Made by a program: the position numbers and the translations under genes. From Conus ventricosus (lineage: Eukaryota; Mollusca; Gastropoda; Neogastropoda; Conidae), in assembly GCA_018398815.1 (NCBI GenBank), contig CM031607.1, positions 86,906,149-86,970,148 of the forward strand: a DNA stretch of 64,000 nt, in the 5' to 3' direction. Below the pieces are notes generated by a model. That model was not told where the DNA came from. It did not search any database and saw nothing but the letters and a program-made list of their open reading frames with translations. Shown piece by piece: positions 11,127-20,571 of this stretch (position 1 is the first letter of the stretch; each line of letters begins with the position of its first letter).

Positions 11127-13366
11127 CTTACAAACTCGCATGAGGATGTCATCAATCTGGAGCATTGGCCCCCACTGGGGAAAAGCCACCACTCAGCTCT
11201 TTACTTCGATGTTCAAGTCAGAAAGGAATACTTTGAATCTGGTCACTCTGTGAAGTATCAACTGGATAAAGGAGATTACGAAGGCATGAGGAAACATGTA
11301 GGAGAGATAAATTGGAATAACCTTTTGACCAATGAAGCACCAGTGGATGAAATTTGGGGGATTATTCATAATGTACTTATTAAGTCAATGGACAAATTTA
11401 TTCCTAAAAAGTCTTTAAAAAGGACCAACCAACAAACCAAGACGAGACCCCATTCCCCAATCTCTCTTAGATAAAATTCACCTTAAGCGCAGAGCCTTCA
11501 AAAGGTACAAGAAATACCCCACAAATGAGAACTACAAACTGTATGCAAGAGCTAGAAACCAAGTAACATGGGGGACAAGGAAAAATGTAAAAGCAAAGGA
11601 GGCTAAACTGGCTAAAGAATCTAAGCAAAACCCAAAAGGATTTTTCCATTATGTTACGAGTAAAACCATACCAAAAGAATCGATAGCTAATTTACTAAAG
11701 GAAGATGGTACCTTAACACAAAATGATTCTGAAAAAGCAAGTGTACAAAACAGCTTCTTTGCCAGTGTTTTTACTGAGGAAAGTAACATAAACGTTCCAG
11801 AGTTTTCATGTAAAAAAGAGGTTACAGAATTAACAAAAGTGGAGATCACAACCGACCAGATGGAAAAAACATTAAAGAATTTAAACCCATCGAAGTCCCA
11901 GGACTGACAAGATTCACCAAGAGTACTAAAGGAGCTGGCTAACGTCATCGCTTACCCATTGAAGACATTATTCGATAGAACACAAGAAAAGGGTGTTAAT
12001 ACCGAAAGATTGGAAAGAAGCAGAAGTACGTCCTATTTTTAAGAAAGGAAACAAGAACTCAGCAGGAAACTACCGTCCAGTCAGCCTAACATCTGTTGTC
12101 TGTAAAGTTTTCGAGGGTTTTATTCGAGACGCTCTTTGCCAGCATTAACCAAACATGATCTGTTATCTAGAGAACAATTTGGATTTACCACGGGGCGTTC
12201 ATGTGTTACACAACTACTTGTTACTTTACAAGATTGGTTAGTTACATTGGATGAGAAAATACCAGTTGACGCAGTCTACCTAGACTTGAGGAAAGCATTT
12301 GATACAGTTCCACACCAAAGACTGATAAATAAACTGGGAGGCTACGGTATAAAAGGCAAGTTACTATTGTGGATCAGAGATTTCTTAAAAGGAAGATCAC
12401 AGTTTGTAAGTGTAAACAGTAGTAAATCATCGAAGGTCAACGTGACTAGTGGAGTACCACAAGGTAGTGTTCTCGGTCCGACCTTGTTCATATACTTTAT
12501 AAATGATATGCCTGAGGAGGTAGATTTAAAGTAAAAATCTTTGCAGATGACACCAAGGCTTACTCTGCCATCCGAAATATTGAAGACAGAGATCATTTAC
12601 AATTGTGTATACACAATCTAGTGAAATGGACAAATACTTGGCTATTGCAGTTTTAAATAGCGGGGAAATGCAAAGTTCTGCACCTTGGAAAGAATAATCC
12701 ACACTATCAGTACCAATACGGGGAAAATGGGGTTAATAAACACTGGAAAGTACTATTGCTGAGAAGGATTTAGGTGTCACCATGGACCCAGATTTGAACT
12801 TGGAGACTCATATAAACAACATTGTGAAAAAAGGTAATCAAATGGTGGTTTTTGTGAGGACTATTACAAATAAATCTCCTGAAATTATGATTCCAAATTT
12901 TTCAAAACTCTGGTTAGACCAATTATTGATATGGAAACACAGTTGGTGCCCCTATCTTAAAAACATTAAAAAATGATTGAAGGTGTTCAACGAAGATTTA
13001 CCAAGTGTAAACTAGAACGAGTACTCGTGATCTTAGTTATGAGGAGCGCCTAACTTGTTTAGGTTGCCCTAGCCTAGAATTCAGAAGACTAAGAGGGGAT
13101 CAATTGAAGTATACAAAATTATGCACAATATTTTTGATCCTTGCACCACCTCTTCCTTGTTCACTATGGCTTTAACTATGAAAAGGGCTGGTAGGACATA
13201 ACTTCAAAATAACCAAAACTAATTTTGCAACTAAACCAGTTTCGCAAATTTTTTACTAACCGTATCATTAATCTGTGGATAACCTTTCCCATGACACTAT
13301 CAACGCGCCATCAGTAAACGCATTTAAAAATCAAATTGACAAAAAGTTTAAAGATCAGGAATAGAG
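11127..13366 (+). mobile_element. 5'-truncated CR1/jockey-like LINE
   Basis: A non-LTR retrotransposon copy that begins inside the end of the endonuclease domain (LEHWPPLGKSHHSAL at about 11150-11200), continues through the linker, the reverse transcriptase and the C-terminal region, and ends with the coding tail FKNQIDKKFKDQE and a stop at about 13363. Several frameshifts and stops make it non-functional. Its 5' end is cut off by repeat copy D. The 3' UTR continues into the left arm of the palindrome starting near 13350. Confidence 0.85.
11250..13366 (+). pseudogene. LINE ORF2 remnant (endonuclease end, RT, C-terminus)
   Basis: The linker frame is open at 11250-11474. The best-preserved RT block is open at 12136-12534, with FTTGRSCVTQL, LDLRKAFDTVPHQ, GVPQGSVLGPTLF and FINDM. 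The catalytic FADD box follows at about 12539 in a shifted frame, after a stop at 12532. Further downstream LVKWTNTWLLQF and CKVLHLG are visible, again with stops. These are the ordered RT motifs of CR1/jockey-type LINEs. It encodes the enzyme that copies LINE RNA into DNA at the target site, but here it is broken in at least six places. Confidence 0.85.
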
Positions 13367-14003
13367 TTTTAGAACTTACCGCCAATGACATTGACAAACA
13401 AAGCACAAGACAAAACACGATGCATTTCAACCACTTGGGTCTTCATCAGGCGAAAAAAATAAATCACATTTAACATGTGGGACAGTACAAACTACGAAAA
13501 ACAAAAAAAAGGGGGAATGAAAAATGACTTATCCGTAATTCTCCATGAAGGCGGAAATGACATGAGGCCAGGGGGATTATGGGAGAGGAAACAGAGGGGG
13601 GGGGGGGGGGGGGGGGGGGGGGGTTGCATCAGGGGAGGTGTGTGTGTGTGATATGATAGGGTGTGTGTGTCTAGTTTATTAGGATGGTATGATATCTTTG
13701 TGATGGTTGTGGTAATGGTGGATAGATAATGATAAAAAAAAAAAAAAAAAAAAAAAGGTGTGTGTGTGTGTGTGGGGGGATTTAAGGGGAAGGATCAAAA
13801 CAAAATTAAGATTAGATAGATGGAGGGTTGCTGTAACTACTGTATGAAGTGAGTGAAGAGGATGTGGTGCTGGTGTATGTAAGTGTGTGTGTATGTGTGT
13901 GTGTATGTGTGTGTGTTGGTAGGGGATATTGCCAACTGATGTGGAAGAGGTGGGTATGTGTGTTTGGTTATTGTTGGATATTGATGCCTTGGGGGTGTAG
14001 TGT
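13350..14003 (+). repeat. Left arm of second palindrome (about 650 bp)
   Basis: From AAGATCAGGAATAGAG to the centre at TGCCCAACTGGGCA (about 13997-14010), this arm is the reverse complement of three separated blocks on the right: 14004-14186, 18878-19155 and about 20378-20571. It includes a 28-base G-run (13596-13623), a poly-A run (about 13733-13756) and GT repeats, each mirrored on the other side by C, T and CA runs. The arm is uninterrupted, unlike the right arm. Confidence 0.85.
13596..13623. repeat. Poly-G run (28 bases)
   Basis: Uninterrupted G-run in the left palindrome arm, mirrored by a 22-base C-run at 19085-19106 in the right arm. Confidence 0.95.
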
Positions 14004-14181
14004 GCCCAACTGGGCACACTACACCCCCAAGGCATCAATATCCAACAATAACCAAACACACATACCCACCTCTTCCACATCAGTTGGCAATATCCCCTAC
14101 CAACACACACACATACACACACACATACACACACACTTACATACACCACCACCACATCCTCTTCACTCACTTCATACAGTA

Positions 14182-14186
14182 GTTAC
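14182..14186. other. Target-site duplication GTTAC (left)
   Basis: Five bases directly outside the left LTR, repeated at 18878-18882 directly outside the right LTR. The uninterrupted palindrome arm at about 13829 has a single GTAAC, the complement, at the equivalent place. Confidence 0.9.
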
Positions 14187-14337
14187 TCTACTGTATCGGA
14201 TGTACAAAGGAAGGAATGTTTTAGAGGGATACTCGCAGGCACACGAAAACAAAGGCAGACGACATTGTTGTGTTCCAACCGGAAGCCTCTCGACTTTTCG
14301 TCTTATTACCCAAAAGCCAGTGAATGAACATGCTACA
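14187..14337 (-). repeat. 3' LTR (151 bp) of the complete gypsy element
   Basis: Identical to the 5' LTR and preceded on the minus strand by the polypurine tract. The left flank GTTAC matches the flank of the other LTR. Confidence 0.95.
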
Positions 14338-14349
14338 TCTCCCTCTTTC
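14338..14349 (-). promoter_or_regulatory. Polypurine tract of gypsy element
   Basis: The minus strand reads GAAAGAGGGAGA immediately before the 3' LTR, the expected primer for plus-strand DNA synthesis. Confidence 0.9.
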
Positions 14350-14488
14350 AAATGGATCGAACCGGAACGAACGGAGTCGAAATCGAGACCGATCACCTAT
14401 TCAATGGACACAACTTTCAACTGAACTAAAGTCCATGTTTGACTAGAAGAGTGGGTTATGACTAGACCGTTCTGAGCGTACGCGCGAA

Positions 14489-16279
14489 TTAATAGTCATA
14501 GTCCTTCAAATAGGTTGGTGGTCTCCGGTTTCGGGTTGGCCTTCGGGGTGTTGCTGCAAGTTGGGTCAAGGGCAGGTCCCGTTGGCTTTGGGCAGGTGTT
14601 GCAACTGGTCCCTGGGGTGGTGTCGTTGACGTTCCCTCTGTTGCAGGTCTGCTTTCCCCAGGTTCAGGAGGGTCCGGTGCACGTGGTACGGGCGATGTTG
14701 TGGCACAGGGTCGGACATCAGGAAAGGGGGGTGAGCGGGGGACAGGCATGAAGGCACCATGGATGGGCGGTGCATCCAGGGACAGGGGGTTGTTTGGCAG
14801 ATGCATTTTCCGGGTCATCCGCCGATTTCTGCGGACAAGTCCCCCATCAGAGGTCTTGATGATGAAGCTTCTGGGAGCCTCATGCTGCTTGATGACGGTG
14901 CCCTCTTTCTGCAGGTCAGGGACCCACACATTAACGCCGGGGAACAAGTCTTCAGGAGCAACAACGTTGTGTCGTCTGTTATAGTCCGCCGTCATCTTCT
15001 CCCGGTACTCCTTCTCCTTCCTTTTCAGGATGTTGATGTCAGGGGTCTGGGGCAGGAGGGACTCCGAGGTGCAGGGGACACGAGTTTTGAGGCGGCGTCC
15101 CATGCTCAGCTGAGCAGGGGAGAAACCATTGGCCAAGGGGGTGTTGCGGTACATGAGGAGGCCAAGGTATTCGTCATCACACTTCTTCATGAGGTTCTTG
15201 ATGGTCTGCACGGCACGTTCAACTTCGCCGTTGGACTGGGGGTAGTGGGGTGAGGATGTCACATGATCAAATCCCCAGGTTGTGGCGAAGGATGCGAAGT
15301 CGGAAGAGGCGAACTGGGGGCCGTTGTCCGTGACAAGGATGTCTGGGATACCGTGGCGGCTGAAGACTTTCTTTAGCCTGGCAATTGTCACCTCTGCTGT
15401 GGTGCTGTTGGGGATCAGAGTAATCTCGACGTCTCTCGAGTAGTAGTCAATTACCAGGAGATATATTTTTCCGTCATGGTGGAAGAAGTCAGCAGCAGCT
15501 CTCTGCCATGGTCGGTCTGGAAACGGGGTCCCCCTCATGGGTTCTGTCCTGGCTTTGCGATGTTTGGTGCATTCTGGGCAAGTTTTGACCATCGCTTCGA
15601 TGTCCTTGGTTATGGACGGCCACCACACGCTGTTGCAGGCGTTCTCCTTTGTCTTCAGTATGCCCTGGTGGCCGTCGTGCAGATGGCTCAGGATATCATG
15701 CCTCAGGGATGACGGAATCACCAATCGTTGTCCCTTCATGAGCAGTCCATCATGAACAGTCAAGTTTCCAGCTTCAGCCTTGTACTGCTTGGTGGCTTTG
15801 TTCAGCTGCTGCTTGTCGGGCCAGCCGTTGGTGACGTAGTGCATCACGATGCGGAGAGTGTCATCCTTCTTCAGTTCCGCTCTGATCTGTGCCAGCCTGT
15901 GGTCCGAAGCAGGTATTGTATATAGGACGGCATTGAGGTACACCTCGACCAGTTCTGTGAAGTCACCGTCTGGCAAGTCGTTGGCATCTTGGGGTGCTCT
16001 GGACAACGCATCAGCGGTGTGGAGTTCCTTGCCCGGGACATGGTGGATGGTGAAGCTGAAACGTAGCAGACGCATCCGGAAGCGCTGGACACGAACGGGC
16101 AGTTCGTCAATGAGTTTGGTAGAGAGCAGTGGCACCAGGGGTTTGTGGTCGGTCTCTACATGAAAGTCTTTGCCGATCAGGAGGTCAGCCCAATGTTCTA
16201 GGCTCCACACAATTGCAAGGGCTTCTTTCTCTATCTGGGCGTATCGTTTTCTCCGTCTTTGTGAGAGATCTGCTGGCAT
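14489..16279 (-). CDS. RNase H end and integrase of gypsy element
   Basis: This frame continues where the upstream one is lost. It starts in RNase H (YAQIEKEALAIVWSLEHW, then ETDHKPLVPLL and HHVPGKELHTADALSRAP). Integrase follows with an HHCC zinc domain (HDGHQGILKTKENACNSVWW, CPECTKHRK). The catalytic triad is visible: D in LLVIDYYSRDVEI, D in ILVTDNGPQF and E in YPQSNGEVERAV. The tail is proline-rich. The listed start Met is incidental, because the true start is upstream in the other frame. The enzyme would insert element DNA into the genome. All integrase catalytic residues are present, so only the single upstream base gain separates this copy from a full-length polyprotein. Confidence 0.95.
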   Translation of the reverse strand: MPADLSQRRRKRYAQIEKEALAIVWSLEHWADLLIGKDFHVETDHKPLVPLLSTKLIDELPVRVQRFRMRLLRFSFTIHHVPGKELHTADALSRAPQDANDLPDGDFTELVEVYLNAVLYTIPASDHRLAQIRAELKKDDTLRIVMHYVTNGWPDKQQLNKATKQYKAEAGNLTVHDGLLMKGQRLVIPSSLRHDILSHLHDGHQGILKTKENACNSVWWPSITKDIEAMVKTCPECTKHRKARTEPMRGTPFPDRPWQRAAADFFHHDGKIYLLVIDYYSRDVEITLIPNSTTAEVTIARLKKVFSRHGIPDILVTDNGPQFASSDFASFATTWGFDHVTSSPHYPQSNGEVERAVQTIKNLMKKCDDEYLGLLMYRNTPLANGFSPAQLSMGRRLKTRVPCTSESLLPQTPDINILKRKEKEYREKMTADYNRRHNVVAPEDLFPGVNVWVPDLQKEGTVIKQHEAPRSFIIKTSDGGLVRRNRRMTRKMHLPNNPLSLDAPPIHGAFMPVPRSPPFPDVRPCATTSPVPRAPDPPEPGESRPATEGTSTTPPQGPVATPAQSQRDLPLTQLAATPRRPTRNRRPPTYLKDYDY

Positions 16280-18692
16280 ACGCGACAGGTTTCATGTGTC
16301 CATCGTTCTGACGCTGTAGTAGGACTGCGCCGAGGCCGAAACTGCTGGAGTCTGCTGAGACGACTGTGTCCCGCTCTGGGTGGTAGAGAGCAAGTGTCTC
16401 AGATGAGGTCAGGTCCTCCTTGAGGGAGTCGAAGGCCTGCTGCTGGTCTGGGCCCCAGGTCCATGCAACGTCTTTGCGTAGTAGGTCCCTCAGCGGTTTG
16501 GATTTGTCGGCAAGGTTTGGCACGAATTTCATAAGCTGGTTGACCATGCCCAGGAATCGCCTGACATCGCCAATGTTCTCTGGCTGTCTCATCTCCACGA
16601 TGGCCTTGACTTTGGCAGGGTCCTTCCTCACGCCGTTTGAGTCGATGATCTGACCCAAGTATTCAAGCTGTGTTTTTGCGAACTCAAACTTCTCTAGGTT
16701 GAGGGTGAGGCCAGCTTGGGACAGCCTGTCCAGGACCTTCCGCAGTCTTGTATCATGTTCTGACTTGTCCCTACCAAACACAAGAATGTCATCCATATGG
16801 CACACAACTCCGGCAAGTCCCTGCAGGATTGTGTCCATCTTCTTTTGGAAGTATTCTGGAGCTGAGGAAATCCCATATGGTAATCTTAGGAATTTGAAGC
16901 GTCCGAAGGGTGTGATGAATGTTGTGAGCTTGGAACTCTCATCATCCAGCTGGATCTGGTGGAAGCCTGAATTGGCGTCGAGTTTGGTGAAGACTTTCCC
17001 CTCAGATATCTTGCTGAGTGTCTCTTCCACTGCTGGCATGGCATAGACTTCCCTCTTCACGCTGTTGTTGAGTCGAGTCAAGTCCACGCAGATACGTACA
17101 TTGCCGTTGGTCTTTGGTACGACGACTATTGGGCTACACCAGTCCGTCGGGTGGTCCACTGGTACAATGACGTTGTTCTCAACCATCTTGTTCAGCTCAG
17201 CTTCCACCTTCTTTAGTAGTGGGACCGGGACACGACGAGGAACTGACTGTGAGAAGGGCTTTGAATTGTCTTTGAGGAGGATGGTCTGTTCTCCCTCAAG
17301 CCTCCTAAGTCCTCTGAAGAGTCTGGGGAACCGTCGTCGAACATCGTCGATAGATGTGAAGGTGGTATGTGTAGGATCAGTGGCTGCCGAGTCAGGCTGC
17401 TCCCTCCGTGATGAATGTTGGCGTTCTGCTGTGGGTGTCGTACGTATGGCGCGTATGGTAAAGGCTCCAGGGATGTCATGGATCAATCCGAGTTTCTGGA
17501 TTGCTGGCATCCCGAGGAGGAGTTTTGAAGTCTGGGCGACGTACACCTTCTCCCATATCTGGGTGCAACCATGGGCAAGTTTGATGTAGGCGAATCCTAT
17601 GACATCCAGTGGCTGGTCGCCTGGGCCAAGAAGACGGCGATCTGGAGGTCGAAGCTGACCGAAGGCTGGTTTGAAGACGTTGGCTGGCATCACAGAGACC
17701 TGGGCGCCAGTGTCGATGCACCAAGTAAAGTCCAGCGAGCCAATTTTCAGCTTGATGTGCCATCCTGGGTCGGTGCCAGATGGGTGCTTGTCATGCACTC
17801 CACCAATGAAGTATCCATCTTCATCCTGGTCTGACAGCTCATCTTGTTGGACTTCCTTCACGGACGCCGAACTCCTGCAGATGACAGCGAAATGTCCCCT
17901 CTTGTTGCACTTTCTGCAAATGCTTCTTGCTGCTGGGCAGTTGGCCTTGCCAATGGGGTGTTTTCTGTCGCAGTATCCGCAGTTGTTAGGGGTGCTTTGC
18001 CCTCCAGGAGTTGTTGCCTGGCCACTTCTTTGTCGTGGAGGCCCGCGTCTCTCTCCATCCAGACCAGGTCTCGCTCTCGACACTGCATCAACTGCAGCAG
18101 TTTTAGAGCTAGCAAGCTCGCTTCTCGTCATCTCTCTCATTGACAGTATCTCAACTGTCTTTTGTAGAGTCAGGCTTGCACCTATATCATACAGCTTCAG
18201 CTTGGCGGTGTCATCATGACAAGTGAAAACAAGCTTGTCCCTCACCATCATGTCTACCTCTCCGAATTTGCAGGCAGCCGCCTTTTCTCTCACCACTCGT
18301 TGCCAGGACTCAAAGTTCTGCCCTGGTTCCCTCTGCAGGTGAAGCCAGAACTGTTCCCTGAGCATCAGCTGGGGATCGCGCTGGTGAAAATATTGGTCGA
18401 ACTTGGCTAGCACTGTGGTGTAGTTGGACTTGTCCTCTGCTGGCAGAGGGTTGTCTACATCGACTGGATTAGGTCTTTCCCCCAAGAAAACAAAGTTAGA
18501 GTAGATCTCGAGGCCGTCATCGCCAATATGATGAAGCAAAAGGCCTACCTTGATACTGTCCGTCTTCTCTGCTGCTCCTGTGGCTTGCAGGAAGATGTCG
18601 AACTTGAGTTTCCACTTTTTCCACGCCGCACTCGGATTACCGCCGCCAACGCTCAACGGGTCGGGCGATCGAATGTATAGATTATCTGCCAT
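16185..18692 (-). CDS. gag-protease-RT polyprotein of gypsy element (835 aa)
   Basis: One open frame starts at ATG 18692, about 20 bases after the primer-binding site. Residues 1-220 are gag capsid-like. Two zinc knuckles follow at about 235-275 (CGYCDRKHPIGKANC and CRKCNKRGHFAVIC). The protease has CIDTGAQVSVM at about 320. RT spans about 460-720 with FTKLDANSGFHQIQL and the catalytic box HMDDILVFG. RNase H opens near 795 with VSADSSSFGLGAVLL. The frame is lost at the T-run 16247-16250, after which about 20 unrelated residues precede a stop at 16185. Gag and pol are fused with no programmed shift between them. The protein would package, mature and reverse-transcribe the element RNA in virus-like particles. 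Confidence 0.95.
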   Translation of the reverse strand: MADNLYIRSPDPLSVGGGNPSAAWKKWKLKFDIFLQATGAAEKTDSIKVGLLLHHIGDDGLEIYSNFVFLGERPNPVDVDNPLPAEDKSNYTTVLAKFDQYFHQRDPQLMLREQFWLHLQREPGQNFESWQRVVREKAAACKFGEVDMMVRDKLVFTCHDDTAKLKLYDIGASLTLQKTVEILSMREMTRSELASSKTAAVDAVSRARPGLDGERRGPPRQRSGQATTPGGQSTPNNCGYCDRKHPIGKANCPAARSICRKCNKRGHFAVICRSSASVKEVQQDELSDQDEDGYFIGGVHDKHPSGTDPGWHIKLKIGSLDFTWCIDTGAQVSVMPANVFKPAFGQLRPPDRRLLGPGDQPLDVIGFAYIKLAHGCTQIWEKVYVAQTSKLLLGMPAIQKLGLIHDIPGAFTIRAIRTTPTAERQHSSRREQPDSAATDPTHTTFTSIDDVRRRFPRLFRGLRRLEGEQTILLKDNSKPFSQSVPRRVPVPLLKKVEAELNKMVENNVIVPVDHPTDWCSPIVVVPKTNGNVRICVDLTRLNNSVKREVYAMPAVEETLSKISEGKVFTKLDANSGFHQIQLDDESSKLTTFITPFGRFKFLRLPYGISSAPEYFQKKMDTILQGLAGVVCHMDDILVFGRDKSEHDTRLRKVLDRLSQAGLTLNLEKFEFAKTQLEYLGQIIDSNGVRKDPAKVKAIVEMRQPENIGDVRRFLGMVNQLMKFVPNLADKSKPLRDLLRKDVAWTWGPDQQQAFDSLKEDLTSSETLALYHPERDTVVSADSSSFGLGAVLLQRQNDGHMKPVAYASRSLTKTEKTIRPDRERSPCNCVEPRTLG

Positions 18693-18713
18693 GATGTAGA
18701 AGAGGTTCGTTTA

Positions 18714-18726
18714 GCTTCTGACACCA
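18714..18726 (-). promoter_or_regulatory. Primer-binding site of gypsy element
   Basis: Directly downstream of the 5' LTR the minus strand reads TGGTGTCAGAAGC. The opening TGG pairs with the CCA end of a tRNA, and the rest resembles the leucine-tRNA-type sites used by many gypsy elements. The exact tRNA is inferred, not tested. Confidence 0.8.
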
Positions 18727-18877
18727 TCTACTGTATCGGATGTACAAAGGAAGGAATGTTTTAGAGGGATACTCGCAGGCACACGAAAACAAAGGCAGAC
18801 GACATTGTTGTGTTCCAACCGGAAGCCTCTCGACTTTTCGTCTTATTACCCAAAAGCCAGTGAATGAACATGCTACA
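18727..18877 (-). repeat. 5' LTR (151 bp) of the complete gypsy element
   Basis: On the minus strand it starts TGTAGCATGTTC and ends ACAGTAGA. It is base-for-base the same as the LTR at 14187-14337 by my reading. At 151 bp it is unusually short for a gypsy LTR. The right flank GTTAC is the target-site duplication. Confidence 0.95.
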
Positions 18878-18882
18878 GTTAC

Positions 18883-19155
18883 AGCAACCCTCCATCTATC
18901 TAATCTTAATTTTGTTTTGATCCTTCCCCTTAAATCCCCCCCCACACACACACACCTTTTTTTTATTTTTTTTATCATTATCTATCCACCATTACCACAA
19001 CCATCACAAAGATATCATACCATCCTAATAAACTAGACACACAACCCTATCATATCACACACACACACACCTCCCCTGACGCAACCCCCCCCCCCCCCCC
19101 CCCCCTCTGTTTCCTCTCCCATAATCCCCCTGGCCTCATGTCATTTCCGCCTTCT
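18883..19155 (-). repeat. Middle block of right palindrome arm
   Basis: Continues the palindrome after the gypsy insertion. It is the complement of about 13548-13828, including the CA repeats and a 22-base C-run at 19085-19106. It ends at GTCATTTCCGCCTT, where a LINE 3' end begins. Confidence 0.85.
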
Positions 19156-20377
19156 TCTCTTCTTCCTAAAATACTGGTTCACTCAAAAATGAGTAGGTCA
19201 CCAGCGCGCATGTTAAAAAGTAAAATAAAATAACATAAAATAGTGCGACTCAGACTGTTGGCCCTGGAGCAAATTTGGCAACAAGGGGTCGCACTCGATA
19301 TTCAAGAAGTTAAAAGCAATGGCCAAATTCAGGCCCAGTTAACAGTAAAATATCAGGGGAAGTAAAAAATAGAAAAACATCAATATGCAGATCTCAAAAC
19401 TGTTGTATCAATTTGTTTTTTAAAAGAGATTGCATTTGTGGCAATCTTGATGGCACCCGGCAGTGAGTTCCACAGCCGTACAGAACTGGGATAAAAAGAA
19501 TGTAAGTGGCTGTCAATATTTGATGCAGGTATGGTATAACACTGACCGCCACTCCTGGTGCTACTTTTATTCAATACTAGTTGTTCCATTGGAATATCAA
19601 TTACTTTAGCTCTGCCTTTGAAAAAGGTGTTAAGTTTAATAAAAGCTCTTCTCTCTTCTAAGGGTTTCCATTCTAATTTCCTCATGTTCTTCCTAGTATT
19701 CCCCTTTTCTCTGATGTGGTTCCCAGTTACGAACCGTGCTGCTCTCTTCTGAATCTTTTCAAGGTTATCAATGTCCTTTAGATGGTAAGGATCCCAAACT
19801 GAGCAACCATATTCCAGTACTGGTCTAACCAGTGTTTTGTAGCAGTCGTCTTTAACCTTTTGGGGGCAGTCATTGATATTCCTGTGTAAGAAAGCTAAGA
19901 TGTTATTTGCTTTCTTACATACTAAATTGTAATGTTCTTTCCATTTGAGACGACTATCTATAATCACGCCTAAATATTTTGCAGCATTAGTTTCTTTAAG
20001 AATAGTATTATGGATAGAATAATCTGATCTAATTAGTGAGCGTTTGTTACATATACGCAACACTTGGCACTTTTGAGGATGAAATTCCATTTTCCAAGTT
20101 CTTTCCCACTCTTGTAAAGCGTTTAGATCTTCTTGTAGAATGCGTGTATCATTCTTGCTTCTGATTGTTCTATATACTAAACTGTCATCTGCAAAAAGCC
20201 TTATAGTAGTTCCAGGAGAGAGATTTCTACTTATGTCATTTATATAAATTAAGAAAAACAAGGGCCCCAGAACAGTTCCCTGTGGTACACCTGACAAGAC
20301 TGGTTTACAATGGGATGACGACCCTTCCACAACAACTTTCTGCGTTCTCCCAACGAGGAATGATCTAGCCCATTTCA
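19156..20377 (-). mobile_element. 5'-truncated LINE inserted in palindrome arm
   Basis: The left palindrome arm runs CTCCATGAAGGCGG without interruption, while here 1.2 kb separates the two halves. The inserted DNA is a LINE 3' end on the minus strand. Its truncated 5' end is at about 20377, inside RT. Its 3' end lies at 19156, next to a short AAG-rich tail (AGGAAGAAGAGAAGAAGG on the minus strand). This is typical of target-primed insertion with 5' truncation. Confidence 0.85.
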
Positions 20378-20378
20378 T
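19380..20378 (-). CDS. LINE reverse transcriptase C-terminal part (332 aa, open)
   Basis: A fully open frame from the truncated 5' end to a natural stop. It contains SGVPQGTVLGPLFFLIYIND, the catalytic FADDSLVYR, KMEFHPQKCQVL, AKYLGVIIDSRLKW, LEYGCSVWDPY and IQKRAARFVTGN, the ordered motifs of CR1/jockey-type RTs from the finger/palm to the thumb and C-terminal region. The part before SGVPQG (first RT motifs and endonuclease) is missing. The apparent start Met lies at the insertion junction and is not the true start. Intact coding implies a recent insertion. It is a different subfamily from the LINE at 11.1-13.4 kb. Confidence 0.9.
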   Translation of the reverse strand: MKWARSFLVGRTQKVVVEGSSSHCKPVLSGVPQGTVLGPLFFLIYINDISRNLSPGTTIRLFADDSLVYRTIRSKNDTRILQEDLNALQEWERTWKMEFHPQKCQVLRICNKRSLIRSDYSIHNTILKETNAAKYLGVIIDSRLKWKEHYNLVCKKANNILAFLHRNINDCPQKVKDDCYKTLVRPVLEYGCSVWDPYHLKDIDNLEKIQKRAARFVTGNHIREKGNTRKNMRKLEWKPLEERRAFIKLNTFFKGRAKVIDIPMEQLVLNKSSTRSGGQCYTIPASNIDSHLHSFYPSSVRLWNSLPGAIKIATNAISFKKQIDTTVLRSAY

Positions 20379-20571
20379 GGAGAATTACGGATAAGTCATT
20401 TTTCATTCCCCTTTTTTTTGTTTTTCGTAGTTTGTACTGTCCCACATGTTAAATGTGATTTATTTTTTCGCCTGATGAAGACCCAAGTGGTTGAAATGCA
20501 TCGTGTCTTGTCTTGTGCTTTGTTTGTCAATGTCATTGGCGGTAAGTTCTAAAACTCTATTCCTGATCTTG

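Larger units (their letters stand above)
14187..18877 (-). mobile_element. Structurally complete Ty3/gypsy LTR retrotransposon
   Basis: The element has two identical 151 bp LTRs, a 5 bp target duplication GTTAC (14182-14186 and 18878-18882), a primer-binding site directly next to the 5' LTR and a purine tract directly next to the 3' LTR. The minus strand encodes gag, protease, RT and RNase H in one long frame, then RNase H end and integrase in the next. The only obvious lesion is a one-base gain in a short T-run at 16247-16250. Protein motifs resemble the K02A2.6-like (mag/gypsy) group common in animals. Identical LTRs point to very recent insertion. Confidence 0.95.
14004..20571 (-). repeat. 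Right arm of second palindrome, with two insertions
   Basis: The complement of the left arm is recovered in order as 14004-14186, 18878-19155 and 20378-20571, together about 650 bp. The first gap is filled exactly by the 4,691 bp gypsy element with a GTTAC duplication. The second is filled by a 1.2 kb LINE 3' end. The left arm shows the empty sites for both. This gives a clear relative order: palindrome (or allelic pair) first, insertions later. Confidence 0.85.

Noticed and set aside
13679..14424. Two similar 160-190 codon frames starting with SEEDVV
   Set aside because: They are mirror readings of the palindrome arms through GT/CA repeats, with no codon bias or domain.
14515..18219. Many plus-strand frames of 60-182 codons across the gypsy element
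   Set aside because: They are antisense shadows of the gag-pol frames, which carry unmistakable domains.
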